The position numbers and the translations under genes are program-made. From Thermoplasmata archaeon (lineage in GTDB: Archaea > Thermoplasmatota > Thermoplasmata > UBA184), in assembly GCA_021827545.1 (NCBI GenBank), contig JAKAVH010000058.1:1-12889 (forward strand): DNA of 12,889 nt. Direction: 5' to 3'. The notes beneath the pieces were generated by a model. The model was not told the origin of the DNA, searched no databases, and saw only the letters and a list, made by a program, of their open reading frames with translations. This document shows, piece after piece, positions 5,815-12,592 of the stretch (its first letter is position 1; every line of letters begins with the position of its first letter).

Positions 5815-6522
5815 ATGGCACCCCGGGGGCGACCAAAGGGACGGCGCGGACGGCCGAGAGGAAGGCCCGGACGACCGAAGGGATCCGGACGAAAGGCGTC
5901 CGTGGAAGCGGCGCCGGCCGGGACGAATGAGACGTTCCTTCACGAGCTACGCACCGAACTCGAGAAGACGCAGGCCGCGGTCGAACGGGCGGAGGAGGAT
6001 CACTCGCATCGGGCCGAGGTGAACCGACGGCTGCTGCAGATCCTATGGGAGGTCCACGTTCAGTTCGAGACGATCGGGGTCCACCTGGCGATCGATCCGC
6101 CGTCGACGGTGTTCGCCACGTTCGCGGAGTACCCGACCCAGTGGTCGTTCCGCGACAACTTCGACTTCGCGGGCCTGAAGGCGATCGAGCTCGGCGACCG
6201 GGCGCCCGGCTGGATCGGGTTTACGCTGAGATTCGCCTACTACCGGGACGGCGACGGGGTTTCCCGGCTCCGCGGGACGTTCGAGTGGTGTGACGGGGAG
6301 TCGTACCACCGCTACGCCGGGTGGATGCGCACGATGAGCCAAGCGATTGTCTACGACGCCCCGGACGAGAAGGTCGACCTCGACGCGCTCCAGTCGACGC
6401 TCAAGGAGCTCGTCGTGCAGTGGTACGCCGCGCATCTGGAGAAGTCAACCGAACCGTTTGTTCGGTATCTCAAGGGGAAGTTTCCCCCCGGTCCGACGTA
6501 CTCGAAGGAATCGTACCGCTGA
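5815..6522 (+). CDS. Unknown protein with AT-hook-like N-terminus and coiled coil
   Basis: A 235-residue protein that I do not recognise as a named family. Residues 4-27 are a basic Gly-Arg-Pro-rich tail with four GRP tripeptides (5-7, 12-14, 16-18, 19-21), the core of the AT-hook DNA minor-groove motif of eukaryotic HMGA-like proteins. Residues about 40-75 are charged and heptad-like (ELRTELEKTQAAVERAEED), consistent with a coiled coil. Residues about 85-235 form a compact-looking domain rich in Trp, Tyr and Phe, including FEWCDGESYHRYAGWM (152-167), and end in a Tyr/Pro-containing tail. There is no signal peptide or membrane segment. The start is fixed by the TATA box 33 bp upstream. It stands between divergent dnaG and DP1, so a chromatin or replication-related role is a reasonable but untested guess. 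The tail could also bind RNA. Confidence 0.8.
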   Translation: MAPRGRPKGRRGRPRGRPGRPKGSGRKASVEAAPAGTNETFLHELRTELEKTQAAVERAEEDHSHRAEVNRRLLQILWEVHVQFETIGVHLAIDPPSTVFATFAEYPTQWSFRDNFDFAGLKAIELGDRAPGWIGFTLRFAYYRDGDGVSRLRGTFEWCDGESYHRYAGWMRTMSQAIVYDAPDEKVDLDALQSTLKELVVQWYAAHLEKSTEPFVRYLKGKFPPGPTYSKESYR

Positions 6523-6552
6523 GCCGGACCGAGCCCGGTTGATCCGTCCGCA

Positions 6553-6581
6553 GCTCGCGCGAACGGTGCCGTCGCGCGAGC
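6553..6581. repeat. Perfect 10-bp inverted repeat upstream of DP1
   Basis: GCTCGCGCGA (6553-6562) and TCGCGCGAGC (6572-6581) are perfect reverse complements around a 9-nt spacer. The repeat begins 30 bp after the preceding stop and directly abuts a TATA-like TTGAAATA (6583-6590). It could be an operator or TFB-site-overlapping element for DP1, or a terminator hairpin for the upstream gene. No T-tract follows. Confidence 0.6.
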
Positions 6582-6582
6582 G

Positions 6583-6590
6583 TTGAAATA
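6583..6590 (+). promoter_or_regulatory. TATA-like element of DP1
   Basis: TTGAAATA is the only AT-rich octamer between 6523 and the DP1 start. It predicts transcription from about 6610-6615 and a leader of about 50 nt, longer than for the neighbouring genes, so the assignment is moderate. Confidence 0.35.
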
Positions 6591-6663
6591 GCGTCGCGCA
6601 CCTTCCCGCTCGGCTCCGGAGGCCCGAGGCCGGGCGCTCGAGGGCCATCTCCGAGGTTCCGAC

Positions 6664-8187
6664 GTGGCCCCTGACGTGCGCGACCGCTTGGTGGCGTTCT
6701 TCGAGAGCCATCAGAAGCTCGTCGAGGCGGACGCGCTCGAACTGCTCTTGCGCCAGCCCCGCCCGCTGATCGCCTCCCGCGAGGTCCTCGAACGGATGGG
6801 CGTTGGCGAGCCGTTCGTCACCTCGGAGCTCGTGCGATCGACGCTCACGCTCCTGCGCCCGAGCCGGATCGGCGCCGAGCTCTCCCTCGAGGTTCGACCT
6901 CCGACCCCCCCCTCGTCCGCGGGGGACGCGTCGCCGGCCGAGCCGTTCCGGTTGATTCGCCAAGGGTTCGTCGCCCCGACGCCGAACACGCCGCCGCTCG
7001 ACGGGTACCGACGCCTGTTCGCGAATCGGTTCGAGCGGCTACGCGAGATGCTGAAGGGGCGGCCGACGCTCGAGAACCTCCGCTCCGCGCACGAGATCGA
7101 GCGGAGCGGCGAAGCCGCCTCGCTGATCGCGATGGTGCGCTCGGTGCGTTCGACCGCTCGGCAACACCACCTGATCCTCACGCTCGAGGACGAGACCGGC
7201 TGCATCGAGGCGTTCCTCCCGAAGGAGGCGCCGGGGGCGGCCGAGCCGATCCTTCCGGACGAGGTGATCGGCGTCCGCCTCGAGTTCGGCCGGGATCCGT
7301 CCCGGCTTCCTCGGATCACCACCCTCGAGCGGCCGGACGTCCCGTGGCGGCGCAAGGTCCAGCGTTCCGACACCTCAAACCGCGCGCTGTTCCTGTCGGA
7401 CCTCCACGTCGGGTCGAAGGCGTTCCTCGCGGACGCCTGGGGCCGGCTGGTCGACTTTCTGAAGGGAGCCGGCCCGCACCCCGACCTCGCCCGGACGATC
7501 CGCTACGTCGTCGTCGCGGGGGACCTGGTCGACGGGATCGGGATCTACCCGCATCAAGAACGCGACCTCGCAATTCCCGATGTCGTCGAGCAGTACGCCG
7601 AACTCGGGCGGCGCCTATCGGAGCTGCCGAGCTCCGTCACGATCGTGGTCGTGCCGGGGAACCACGACGCGGTCTGCCCGGCCGAGCCGCAACCCGCGCT
7701 TTCCCCGCCGTTGTGCGAACGGCTCGGGCCGAACGTGCGGCCGCTCGCGAACCCTTCGACGTTCAGCTTGGAAGGGGTGGTCGTCGAGGCGTACCACGGC
7801 CGCAGCTTGGACGATCTCATCCCGTCGATCCCGGGGGCGTCGTACTCCCGGCCGACGGAGGTGATGGCCCGGATGCTCCGCATGCGCCATCTCGCCCCGA
7901 GCTACGGCGGTCGCACCCCGCTCGCACCGACCCCGGTCGACGGCCTCGTCGTCGATCCGCTCCCCGACATCCTCGCGATGGGCCACGCCCACACGTTCGG
8001 CGTCGAGCGCTACCGCGGCGTGTTGCTGTTGAACGTGTCGACCTGGCAGGCGGAGACGGAGTACCAGCGGATGCGCAACATCACCCCGGTGCCGGCGCGC
8101 GCGGTGCTCGTCGATCTCTCGACCCTCGGCGTCACCTCGATCGACTGCACCTCGTCCGAGGCGGTCGTGGCGGCAACCAGCCTATGA
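6664..8187 (+). CDS. polB: DNA polymerase D small subunit DP1 (3'-5' exonuclease)
   Basis: A 507-residue DP1, the proofreading subunit of the euryarchaeal D-family replicative polymerase, which pairs with the large catalytic subunit DP2 (not in this window). The N-terminal 100 residues are helical. An OB-fold-like segment (about 150-190: IAMVRSVRSTARQHHLILTL) precedes a calcineurin-like phosphoesterase domain in which all metal-binding motifs are intact: SDLHVGS (D246, H248), GDLVDG (D287), PGNHD (N333, H334), AYHG (H378) and GHAH (H441, H443), followed by STWQAETEYQ (459-468). An active exonuclease is therefore expected. Start is GTG at 6664, since no upstream ATG fits and the next in-frame Met would cut the N-terminal domain. 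cutA starts inside the stop codon (ATGA), so the two are probably translationally coupled. I see no intein. Confidence 0.95.
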   Translation: MAPDVRDRLVAFFESHQKLVEADALELLLRQPRPLIASREVLERMGVGEPFVTSELVRSTLTLLRPSRIGAELSLEVRPPTPPSSAGDASPAEPFRLIRQGFVAPTPNTPPLDGYRRLFANRFERLREMLKGRPTLENLRSAHEIERSGEAASLIAMVRSVRSTARQHHLILTLEDETGCIEAFLPKEAPGAAEPILPDEVIGVRLEFGRDPSRLPRITTLERPDVPWRRKVQRSDTSNRALFLSDLHVGSKAFLADAWGRLVDFLKGAGPHPDLARTIRYVVVAGDLVDGIGIYPHQERDLAIPDVVEQYAELGRRLSELPSSVTIVVVPGNHDAVCPAEPQPALSPPLCERLGPNVRPLANPSTFSLEGVVVEAYHGRSLDDLIPSIPGASYSRPTEVMARMLRMRHLAPSYGGRTPLAPTPVDGLVVDPLPDILAMGHAHTFGVERYRGVLLLNVSTWQAETEYQRMRNITPVPARAVLVDLSTLGVTSIDCTSSEAVVAATSL

Positions 8188-8645
8188 CCCCGTTCCCGAT
8201 CGAGCCCGCCCGCGCGGACGGTCCGGTCCGCCTTGTCCTCTCGACGTTTCCGGACGAGCGCAGCGCGGTTCGGTTCGCCCGCGCGGCGGTCCGGCGGCGC
8301 CTCGCCGCCTGCGCGACGCTCCTGCCCGTGCGGTCGATCTACCGATGGAACGGCCGACTCGTCGACGACGCGGAGCGCCTCGTCCTCTTCAAGACGGCCC
8401 CGAAGCGGGTCGGCTCGCTCTTCGCCTTCTTGGACGAGCGGCACCCGTACACCGTTCCCGAAGTCGCGGAGGTCGACCTGCCGCGCGTGCTCAGCCGCTA
8501 CGCGGCGTGGGTCGACACTGCGACGCGCGCCGGCGCCGAGGAAGGTCGAGTCGCCCGTCTCACCTCGCGTCCGGCAAGACGGCGAGGCCTGGGAGGTCCG
8601 CCCCCTGCACGAACTCGAGCGCGGCGCCGCCGCCGGTCGAGATGA
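8184..8645 (+). CDS. cutA: CutA divalent-cation tolerance family protein
   Basis: A 153-residue CutA homologue, a family of small trimeric proteins linked in bacteria to copper or divalent-metal tolerance, with an unsettled molecular function. The core spans about 15-110 and shows LVLSTFPDERSAVRFA, RRLAACATLLPVRSIYRWNG (38-57), LVLFKTA (66-72), HPYTVPEVAEV (87-97) and SRYAAWV (104-110), in the family's usual order. CutA proteins usually end near this point. Here an Arg/Pro-rich tail of about 43 residues (111-153) continues, and its last 86 bp overlap the convergent pgk gene, so the tail may be a by-product of read-through in GC-rich DNA. The ATG overlaps the DP1 stop by 4 bp (ATGA), which fixes the start and implies co-translation with DP1. 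Confidence 0.88.
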   Translation: MTPFPIEPARADGPVRLVLSTFPDERSAVRFARAAVRRRLAACATLLPVRSIYRWNGRLVDDAERLVLFKTAPKRVGSLFAFLDERHPYTVPEVAEVDLPRVLSRYAAWVDTATRAGAEEGRVARLTSRPARRRGLGGPPPARTRARRRRRSR

Positions 8646-9744
8646 AGTTGAACGACTCGATCACGCCGAGCGCCTCGGCAATCGCCGCCGAATCGCCGCC
8701 CGCCGCGACCCGGTAGGCTGTCGAACCCCGGAGCGAACCGAGGACCGCCCGGGTCCCTTCGCTGAACCGCGCGTCTTCGGCGAGGCCGAGCGGGCCGTTC
8801 CAGAAGACAGTTCGGGCCTCCGCCAGGGCCGACGCGAACGTCCGCTGAGTGGCCGGTCCGATATCCCGGATCCGCCCGTCGGACGGGACGGCGTCGAGCC
8901 GGACGACCTCAACCGACGATCGATCCGGGCGTTCGATGACAGCGTCCTCGGGAAGGAGCACGCGCGTCCCGCGGTCCGCCGCCGCCTGCAAGAACTCTCG
9001 CACGGCCGGTTCGAGGCCGGGTTCGGTTTCGGTCGCCCCGAGCGAATGGCCGGCCGCCGCGAGGAACGGGAACGACAACGCCCCCCCGATCAAGATCAGC
9101 TGCGTGCGACCGAGAAAGCTCGAGAGCAGCGGCAGCTTGTCCCGCACCTTCGCCCCGCCCAGGATCGCGACGTACGGAGCGATCGGAGCGTCCCGGAGCC
9201 GGGAGAGCTCCCGGACCTCCCGGGCGACCAAGAGGCCGGCGAACGACGGGAGCCGCTTCGCCACGCCGACCGTCGAAGCGTGCGCGCGGTGCAGCGTCCC
9301 GAACGCGTCTTCGACGAACAGCTCGGCGAGCCGGGCGAGCTGGGCGGCGAACGCCGGATCGTTCGCCTCCTCGCCCGCGTGGAAGCGCACGTTCTCGAGC
9401 AGCAACAGATCGCCGTCCTTCATCCGCGAGGCGAGCTCGATCGCCGAATAGCCGACCGCATCGTCCGCGAAGAGGACGGGTTGGCCGACGAGCTGGCTCA
9501 GCCGGTGGGCGATCGGTCGCAAGGAGAGCTTCGGGTCCCGTCGTCCCTCGGGCCGGCCGAGATGGCTCACCAGAATCGAGCGGGCCCCGTGGGCTCTCAG
9601 GTGCTCGAGCGTCGGGAGCGCCTCGACGATCCGGCGGTCGTCCGCGATCCCTCCCGTCGGCGTCTGGGGGACGTTGAAGTCGACGCGCACGAGCACCCGT
9701 CGGCCCCGCACGGCCGCATCGGTCACGCTGCGCTTTTCGCCCAC
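8560..9744 (-). CDS. pgk: Phosphoglycerate kinase, bacterial type
   Basis: Transfers phosphate between 1,3-bisphosphoglycerate and ADP in glycolysis and gluconeogenesis. At 394 residues it is full length. Substrate-binding motifs are RVDFNVP (R20, D22, N24), SHLGRPEG (H61, R64), ENVRF (R120) and DAFGTLHRAHAS (R153). The hinge and nucleotide side shows GGAKVRDK (196-203), FWNGPLG (314-320), AAGGDSAA (347-354) and ISTGGGAALEF (368-378). These wordings, especially RVDFNVP and STGGGAALEF, are those of bacterial and eukaryotic PGKs rather than the RVDxNSP-like form I associate with many archaea, so transfer from bacteria is possible. The GTG start at 9744 lies 23 bp after the upstream panE stop, so the two share an operon; the longer open frame upstream is antisense-like read-through. 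The 3' end overlaps cutA by 86 bp. Confidence 0.95.
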   Translation of the reverse strand: MGEKRSVTDAAVRGRRVLVRVDFNVPQTPTGGIADDRRIVEALPTLEHLRAHGARSILVSHLGRPEGRRDPKLSLRPIAHRLSQLVGQPVLFADDAVGYSAIELASRMKDGDLLLLENVRFHAGEEANDPAFAAQLARLAELFVEDAFGTLHRAHASTVGVAKRLPSFAGLLVAREVRELSRLRDAPIAPYVAILGGAKVRDKLPLLSSFLGRTQLILIGGALSFPFLAAAGHSLGATETEPGLEPAVREFLQAAADRGTRVLLPEDAVIERPDRSSVEVVRLDAVPSDGRIRDIGPATQRTFASALAEARTVFWNGPLGLAEDARFSEGTRAVLGSLRGSTAYRVAAGGDSAAIAEALGVIESFNFISTGGGAALEFVQGADLPGLAVLPDAR

Positions 9745-9767
9745 GGTACCCTCGCTAGGCGTCGGCC

Positions 9768-10829
9768 CTAAGAATCTTGTGGAGCGTCCGGGCGGAGGGG
9801 CGGGCGCTTCGCGATCGCCCCGTCCTCCCGGCCCGGGCCGGGACCGCTCCTCGACTCCTCCGATGCGCGGCTCGGATCCGGCCCGGCCGGCGGTCGGGCG
9901 GCGTCGACGCGCCGATGAATCCGTTGGACGGCCCGGGCCGTCCACGGAAGCTCCCGACCGTGGGCGCGGGCGATCCGAAGGATCTCCCCGGAGATCGCGT
10001 CGATCTCCGTCGGTCGGCCCTGCTCGATGTCCTGCAGCATGCTCGATCGGTTCTGGGCGGTCGCCCGGACGATCCGAAACAGCGCGGTCTCTGTCTCCGC
10101 GGGGGTGAACCGCTCCCCCGCGAGTTCGGCGGCCAGTCGCGCTTCCCCCAACAGCGCCATCGCCTGCTGGCGGTACGGATCGTCGAGCAAACGGCCGTTG
10201 ACGATCCCGTGGTCGGCGGTCACCGGGTTGATCGCGGCGTTGACGATCGCCTTCCGCCAGACCTCCCGTAGGAGGCGGGGGACGGACCGAACGGGTGGAC
10301 CGATTCGACGGAGGGTCTCCGCGACGACGGCGTGCGCCGCGGGATCTCCGTGGTCGGGTGGGCGATCCCCGATCACGAACTCGCCTTCGCCGATGTTCGC
10401 CACGACGCCGGGCGCGAGGAGGGTCGACGGCACCGAATGGACGACTCGGACGAGCGAGCGTTCGGGATGCGGCCACCCGACGGCGCCGAGCTCCGCCGCG
10501 AACCGTTCCTCGACCGTGAGGCCGTTCTGCAAGAGCGCGATCGGAACCGGGTGCTGCAACGAGCGGCCGAGCGCCTTCGCGGCGGCGGCCAAGTCGAACG
10601 TCTTCACGGTGAGAAGCACGACCTCGGCGTCCGACCCCGGGGAAAGCTCGGTCGTCGCCGAGAGACGGACCGGCCCGACGGGTCGGTCGCCCCGAACGGT
10701 GAGACCGGCATCGAGCGCGGCCCGGACGACCGCCGGCCGACCGACGATCTCGACGTCGAGGCCGCTCGCGGCGAGCCGGGCGGCGAACAGGCAGCCGGTC
10801 GCGCCCGCTCCGAATACGATGACGCGCAC
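9768..10829 (-). CDS. panE: 2-dehydropantoate 2-reductase (ketopantoate reductase)
   Basis: Reduces 2-dehydropantoate to pantoate with NAD(P)H, a step toward pantothenate and coenzyme A. The N-terminal Rossmann motif is FGAGATG (6-12), followed by LLTVKTFD with K76 and LLQNG (99-103). The C-terminal helical domain has EVWRKAIVNAAINPVTA, giving K193, N197 and N201 as equivalents of the catalytic Lys and substrate-binding Asn residues of E. coli PanE, and SSMLQDIEQGRPTEIDAI with S262/S263 and E275 as the substrate-binding pair. All key residues are present. After the expected end (about 308), a low-complexity tail of about 45 residues rich in Pro, Arg and Ser follows, absent from typical family members of about 300 residues. 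GTG start at 10829, 15 bp after the preceding small gene. Third in a minus-strand operon, before pgk. Confidence 0.92.
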   Translation of the reverse strand: MRVIVFGAGATGCLFAARLAASGLDVEIVGRPAVVRAALDAGLTVRGDRPVGPVRLSATTELSPGSDAEVVLLTVKTFDLAAAAKALGRSLQHPVPIALLQNGLTVEERFAAELGAVGWPHPERSLVRVVHSVPSTLLAPGVVANIGEGEFVIGDRPPDHGDPAAHAVVAETLRRIGPPVRSVPRLLREVWRKAIVNAAINPVTADHGIVNGRLLDDPYRQQAMALLGEARLAAELAGERFTPAETETALFRIVRATAQNRSSMLQDIEQGRPTEIDAISGEILRIARAHGRELPWTARAVQRIHRRVDAARPPAGPDPSRASEESRSGPGPGREDGAIAKRPPLRPDAPQDS

Positions 10830-10844
10830 GGTCCCGCCGTCAGC

Positions 10845-11072
10845 TCACAACCGGCGGACGACGTCGTGGAGGCCGACGCCGCGGCCCCACTCGCGGCGCA
10901 ACAGCCGCAAGAGCGCTTCGTAGTATCGAACTTGCTGGCGCGCTTGGCGGAGTTGGTCGAGGAGCTGCTCTTCCTCTCGCTCCAATCGGGCGACTTCGGC
11001 CTCGACCGCCCGTTCTTGGGCGGTGAGCTCGCTCTCCCTAGCGGAGACCGAGCTGGGGGTTACTCGGGGCAT
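10845..11072 (-). CDS. Small coiled-coil protein, 75 residues
   Basis: I do not recognise the family. After a short Ser/Thr-rich start (1-12), almost the whole chain (about 13-65) is a charged, Leu-rich helix with heptad-like spacing (ELTAQERAVEAEVARLEREE and onward), as in a coiled coil. It has no cysteines, membrane segment or signal peptide. The ATG at 11072 lies inside the end of the upstream small gene, overlapping it by 35 bp in another frame, and the stop lies 15 bp before panE. This tight packing and the clear helical pattern argue for a real, translationally coupled gene. It could be a prefoldin-like or scaffold partner of its neighbour, but nothing in the sequence decides this. Confidence 0.6.
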   Translation of the reverse strand: MPRVTPSSVSARESELTAQERAVEAEVARLEREEEQLLDQLRQARQQVRYYEALLRLLRREWGRGVGLHDVVRRL

Positions 11073-11289
11073 CGGGGCTCCGGGGGACCGCGCGGAGGAC
11101 GGCGGGCGTCGGGGACGCCCGGGTCATCGAGTGGAGGAGGCTCAGCTCCCGGCGGACCGCCCGCAGGCGGACTTGGGCGGTGCGCAACTGGTGGCGAACC
11201 TCCGAGAGCCGCCGCTCGAGAAGCTCCGCGCGGTGGCGCCACTTGTCGCGCTCCTCCACGCTGAGCAAGACGGAATCGACGGTCGGCAT
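11038..11289 (-). CDS. Small coiled-coil protein, 83 residues
   Basis: I do not recognise the family. From the ATG at 11289, residues about 8-58 are Arg/Leu/Glu-rich and heptad-like (SVEERDKWRHRAELLERRLS and LRAVRRELSLLHSM), consistent with a coiled coil. A Pro/Ser/Arg-rich unstructured tail of about 25 residues follows. An in-frame GTG at 11304 would add five residues. It is the first gene of the minus-strand operon leading to panE and pgk, divergent from malate dehydrogenase. Its last 35 bp overlap the start of the second small coiled-coil gene. Two helical mini-proteins in tandem suggest a hetero-oligomer, which is inference only. Confidence 0.55.
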   Translation of the reverse strand: MPTVDSVLLSVEERDKWRHRAELLERRLSEVRHQLRTAQVRLRAVRRELSLLHSMTRASPTPAVLRAVPRSPDAPSNPQLGLR

Positions 11290-11380
11290 GCTCTGGTCGG
11301 CCACGTCGGCGTCGGCGAATCAAGCTTTCGTTCCTCGGGGCCGGCCCTTTCTCGCGGCCGGTGACCCCCGTCCGAGGACG

Positions 11381-11386
11381 TTTAAG
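11381..11386 (+). promoter_or_regulatory. TATA box of malate dehydrogenase
   Basis: TTTAAG is centred about 34 bp upstream of the ATG at 11418, giving a leader of about 8 nt. Its position excludes the earlier in-frame start at 11361, which would lie upstream of the promoter. Confidence 0.55.
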
Positions 11387-11417
11387 TCGTCGGCCGTTGG
11401 CGGCCCCGGTGGCCGAA

Positions 11418-12362
11418 ATGACGGCAGTGAACAAGATTGTGGTGCTGGGCGCCGGTAACGTGGGTGGTAGTCTCGCGCAGCGGCTTGCCGAGGCCGACCT
11501 CGCCCACGAAGTCGTCTTGGTCGACATCATCGATGGGCTTCCGCAAGGGAAGGCGCTCGACATCCAGGAGTCTGCGCCGATCCTCGGCTTCTCGACCCGC
11601 GTCGTCGGGACGACATCGCTCGACGCGCTCGACGGGGCCGACGTCGTGGTCGAGACGGCCGGACTCGCGCGCAAGCCCGGCATGAGCCGCTCCGACCTCC
11701 TCGAAAAGAACGCCTCGATTCTCAAGGGGCACGCCGAGGCGGTGAAGGCCCGCGCTCCGCAGGCGGTGGTCGTCGTCGTGACCAATCCCGTCGACGTCAT
11801 GACCTACTACTTCCGCCAAGTGACGGGGTTCTCGCCGTCGCACGTCTTCGGGGAGTCCGGCACGCTCGACACGGCGCGGTTCCGGACGTTTGTCGCCGAC
11901 GCCCTCCACGTCGCGCCGCGCGACGTCACGGGGTTTGTCCTCGGCACGCACGGGGACACGATGGTCCCGCTCCTGTCGCTGACGAGCGTCGGCGGCGTTC
12001 CGCTGACGACGCTCCTGCCGTCCCACCGGCTCGCGGAGATCGTTCAACGGACCCGCAGCGGGGGCGGGGAGATCGTCAACCTGCTCAAGACCGGGAGCGC
12101 ATTCTACGCCCCGTCGGCGTCGCAGGCGGAGCTCGTACGAGCGGTGGTGCGGAACGAGCACCGTCTCGTGCCGGTTTCGGCGTACCTCTCCGGGGAGTTC
12201 GGGGAGCGCGACGTCTACATCGGGGTCCCGGCCGTCATCGGCCGGGCGGGCGTCGAGCGCGTCGTGGAGGTCGCCTTGAGCCCGGAAGAACAGGCGGCGT
12301 TCCGGGGCAGTGTCGAAGCCGTCCGGGCCGACCTGAACGTGCTCGCCCGGATGCCGGGGTAG
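11418..12362 (+). CDS. mdh: Malate dehydrogenase (LDH-like family)
   Basis: Interconverts malate and oxaloacetate with NAD in the central carbon cycle. The 314-residue chain shows the NAD-binding loop GAGNVG (11-16), with D36 at the end of strand 2 favouring NAD over NADP. The substrate-specificity loop ARKPGMSR (84-91) carries R85 and R91, and the Arg at this loop is typical of malate rather than lactate enzymes. N123 lies in VTNPVDVMTY, the catalytic pair partner D151 with R154 in SGTLDTARFR (147-156), and the catalytic H178 in LGTHGD (175-180). FGESG replaces the FGMAG or FGQSG wording common in relatives, a minor difference. The start is set by the TATA box and by alignment of the first beta strand (KIVVLGAG). 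Upstream genes diverge from it, and it appears to be monocistronic, with a 230-bp gap before the helicase. Confidence 0.94.
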   Translation: MTAVNKIVVLGAGNVGGSLAQRLAEADLAHEVVLVDIIDGLPQGKALDIQESAPILGFSTRVVGTTSLDALDGADVVVETAGLARKPGMSRSDLLEKNASILKGHAEAVKARAPQAVVVVVTNPVDVMTYYFRQVTGFSPSHVFGESGTLDTARFRTFVADALHVAPRDVTGFVLGTHGDTMVPLLSLTSVGGVPLTTLLPSHRLAEIVQRTRSGGGEIVNLLKTGSAFYAPSASQAELVRAVVRNEHRLVPVSAYLSGEFGERDVYIGVPAVIGRAGVERVVEVALSPEEQAAFRGSVEAVRADLNVLARMPG

Positions 12363-12592
12363 GCCGTCTCCTTCGAGCGGCCCACCGTCCGCGCCGCGGC
12401 CGCCGGGAGGGGCGCGGGGGGGCGGGGGCCCACCGCCGCTCGCCGTCCCGAGGCGGGGACGTCGCGGGAGCCGGTGGCCGCTCCTCTCCGACGCGACCGG
12501 ACCGGCCTACCCCCCGGCTCCGGTCGAACGATGCTTCCGATGAAGGGGCAGGTTCAAAGCCTCCCCGCTGAGTCGTTCCCGCGAGGGGACCG
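12363..12592. other. Intergenic gap with a G-rich tract
   Basis: Between the mdh stop and the helicase ATG. The plus strand at 12405-12428 holds four runs of at least three G (GGG-A-GGGG-CGC-GGGGGGG-C-GGGGG), a possible G-quadruplex 43 bp after mdh that might act in termination or mRNA stability. Near the helicase, TTCAAAG (12553-12559) is a weak TATA candidate about 37 bp before the ATG. I see no tRNA, snoRNA-like or repeat elements here. Confidence 0.35.

Noticed and set aside
7344..8183. The upstream part of a 433-residue frame that ends in cutA
   Set aside because: It lies within DP1 in another frame and is Arg/Pro/Gly-rich. CutA homology begins only after the ATG at 8184.
8233..9771. 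A 512-residue open frame on the plus strand across pgk
   Set aside because: It is antisense to pgk, which has all its catalytic motifs. The product is Arg/Pro/Ser-rich without domains, as expected from GC-rich shadow frames.
9745..10476. An N-terminal extension of pgk making a 638-residue protein
   Set aside because: The extra residues are low-complexity Arg/Pro/Gly and overlap panE in another frame. The GTG at 9744 gives a normal-length PGK.
10332..11264. A 310-residue plus-strand frame opposite panE and the coiled-coil genes
   Set aside because: Low-complexity Gly/Arg/Pro content, antisense to panE with complete catalytic residues.
11361..11417. A malate dehydrogenase start at 11361
   Set aside because: It would lie upstream of the TATA element at 11381 and adds Arg/Pro-rich residues before the first beta strand.
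12530..12575. A C/D-box small RNA (GATGA followed by CTGA)
   Set aside because: The C box is incomplete and the spacing is too short for an archaeal C/D RNA; no C' and D' boxes were found.
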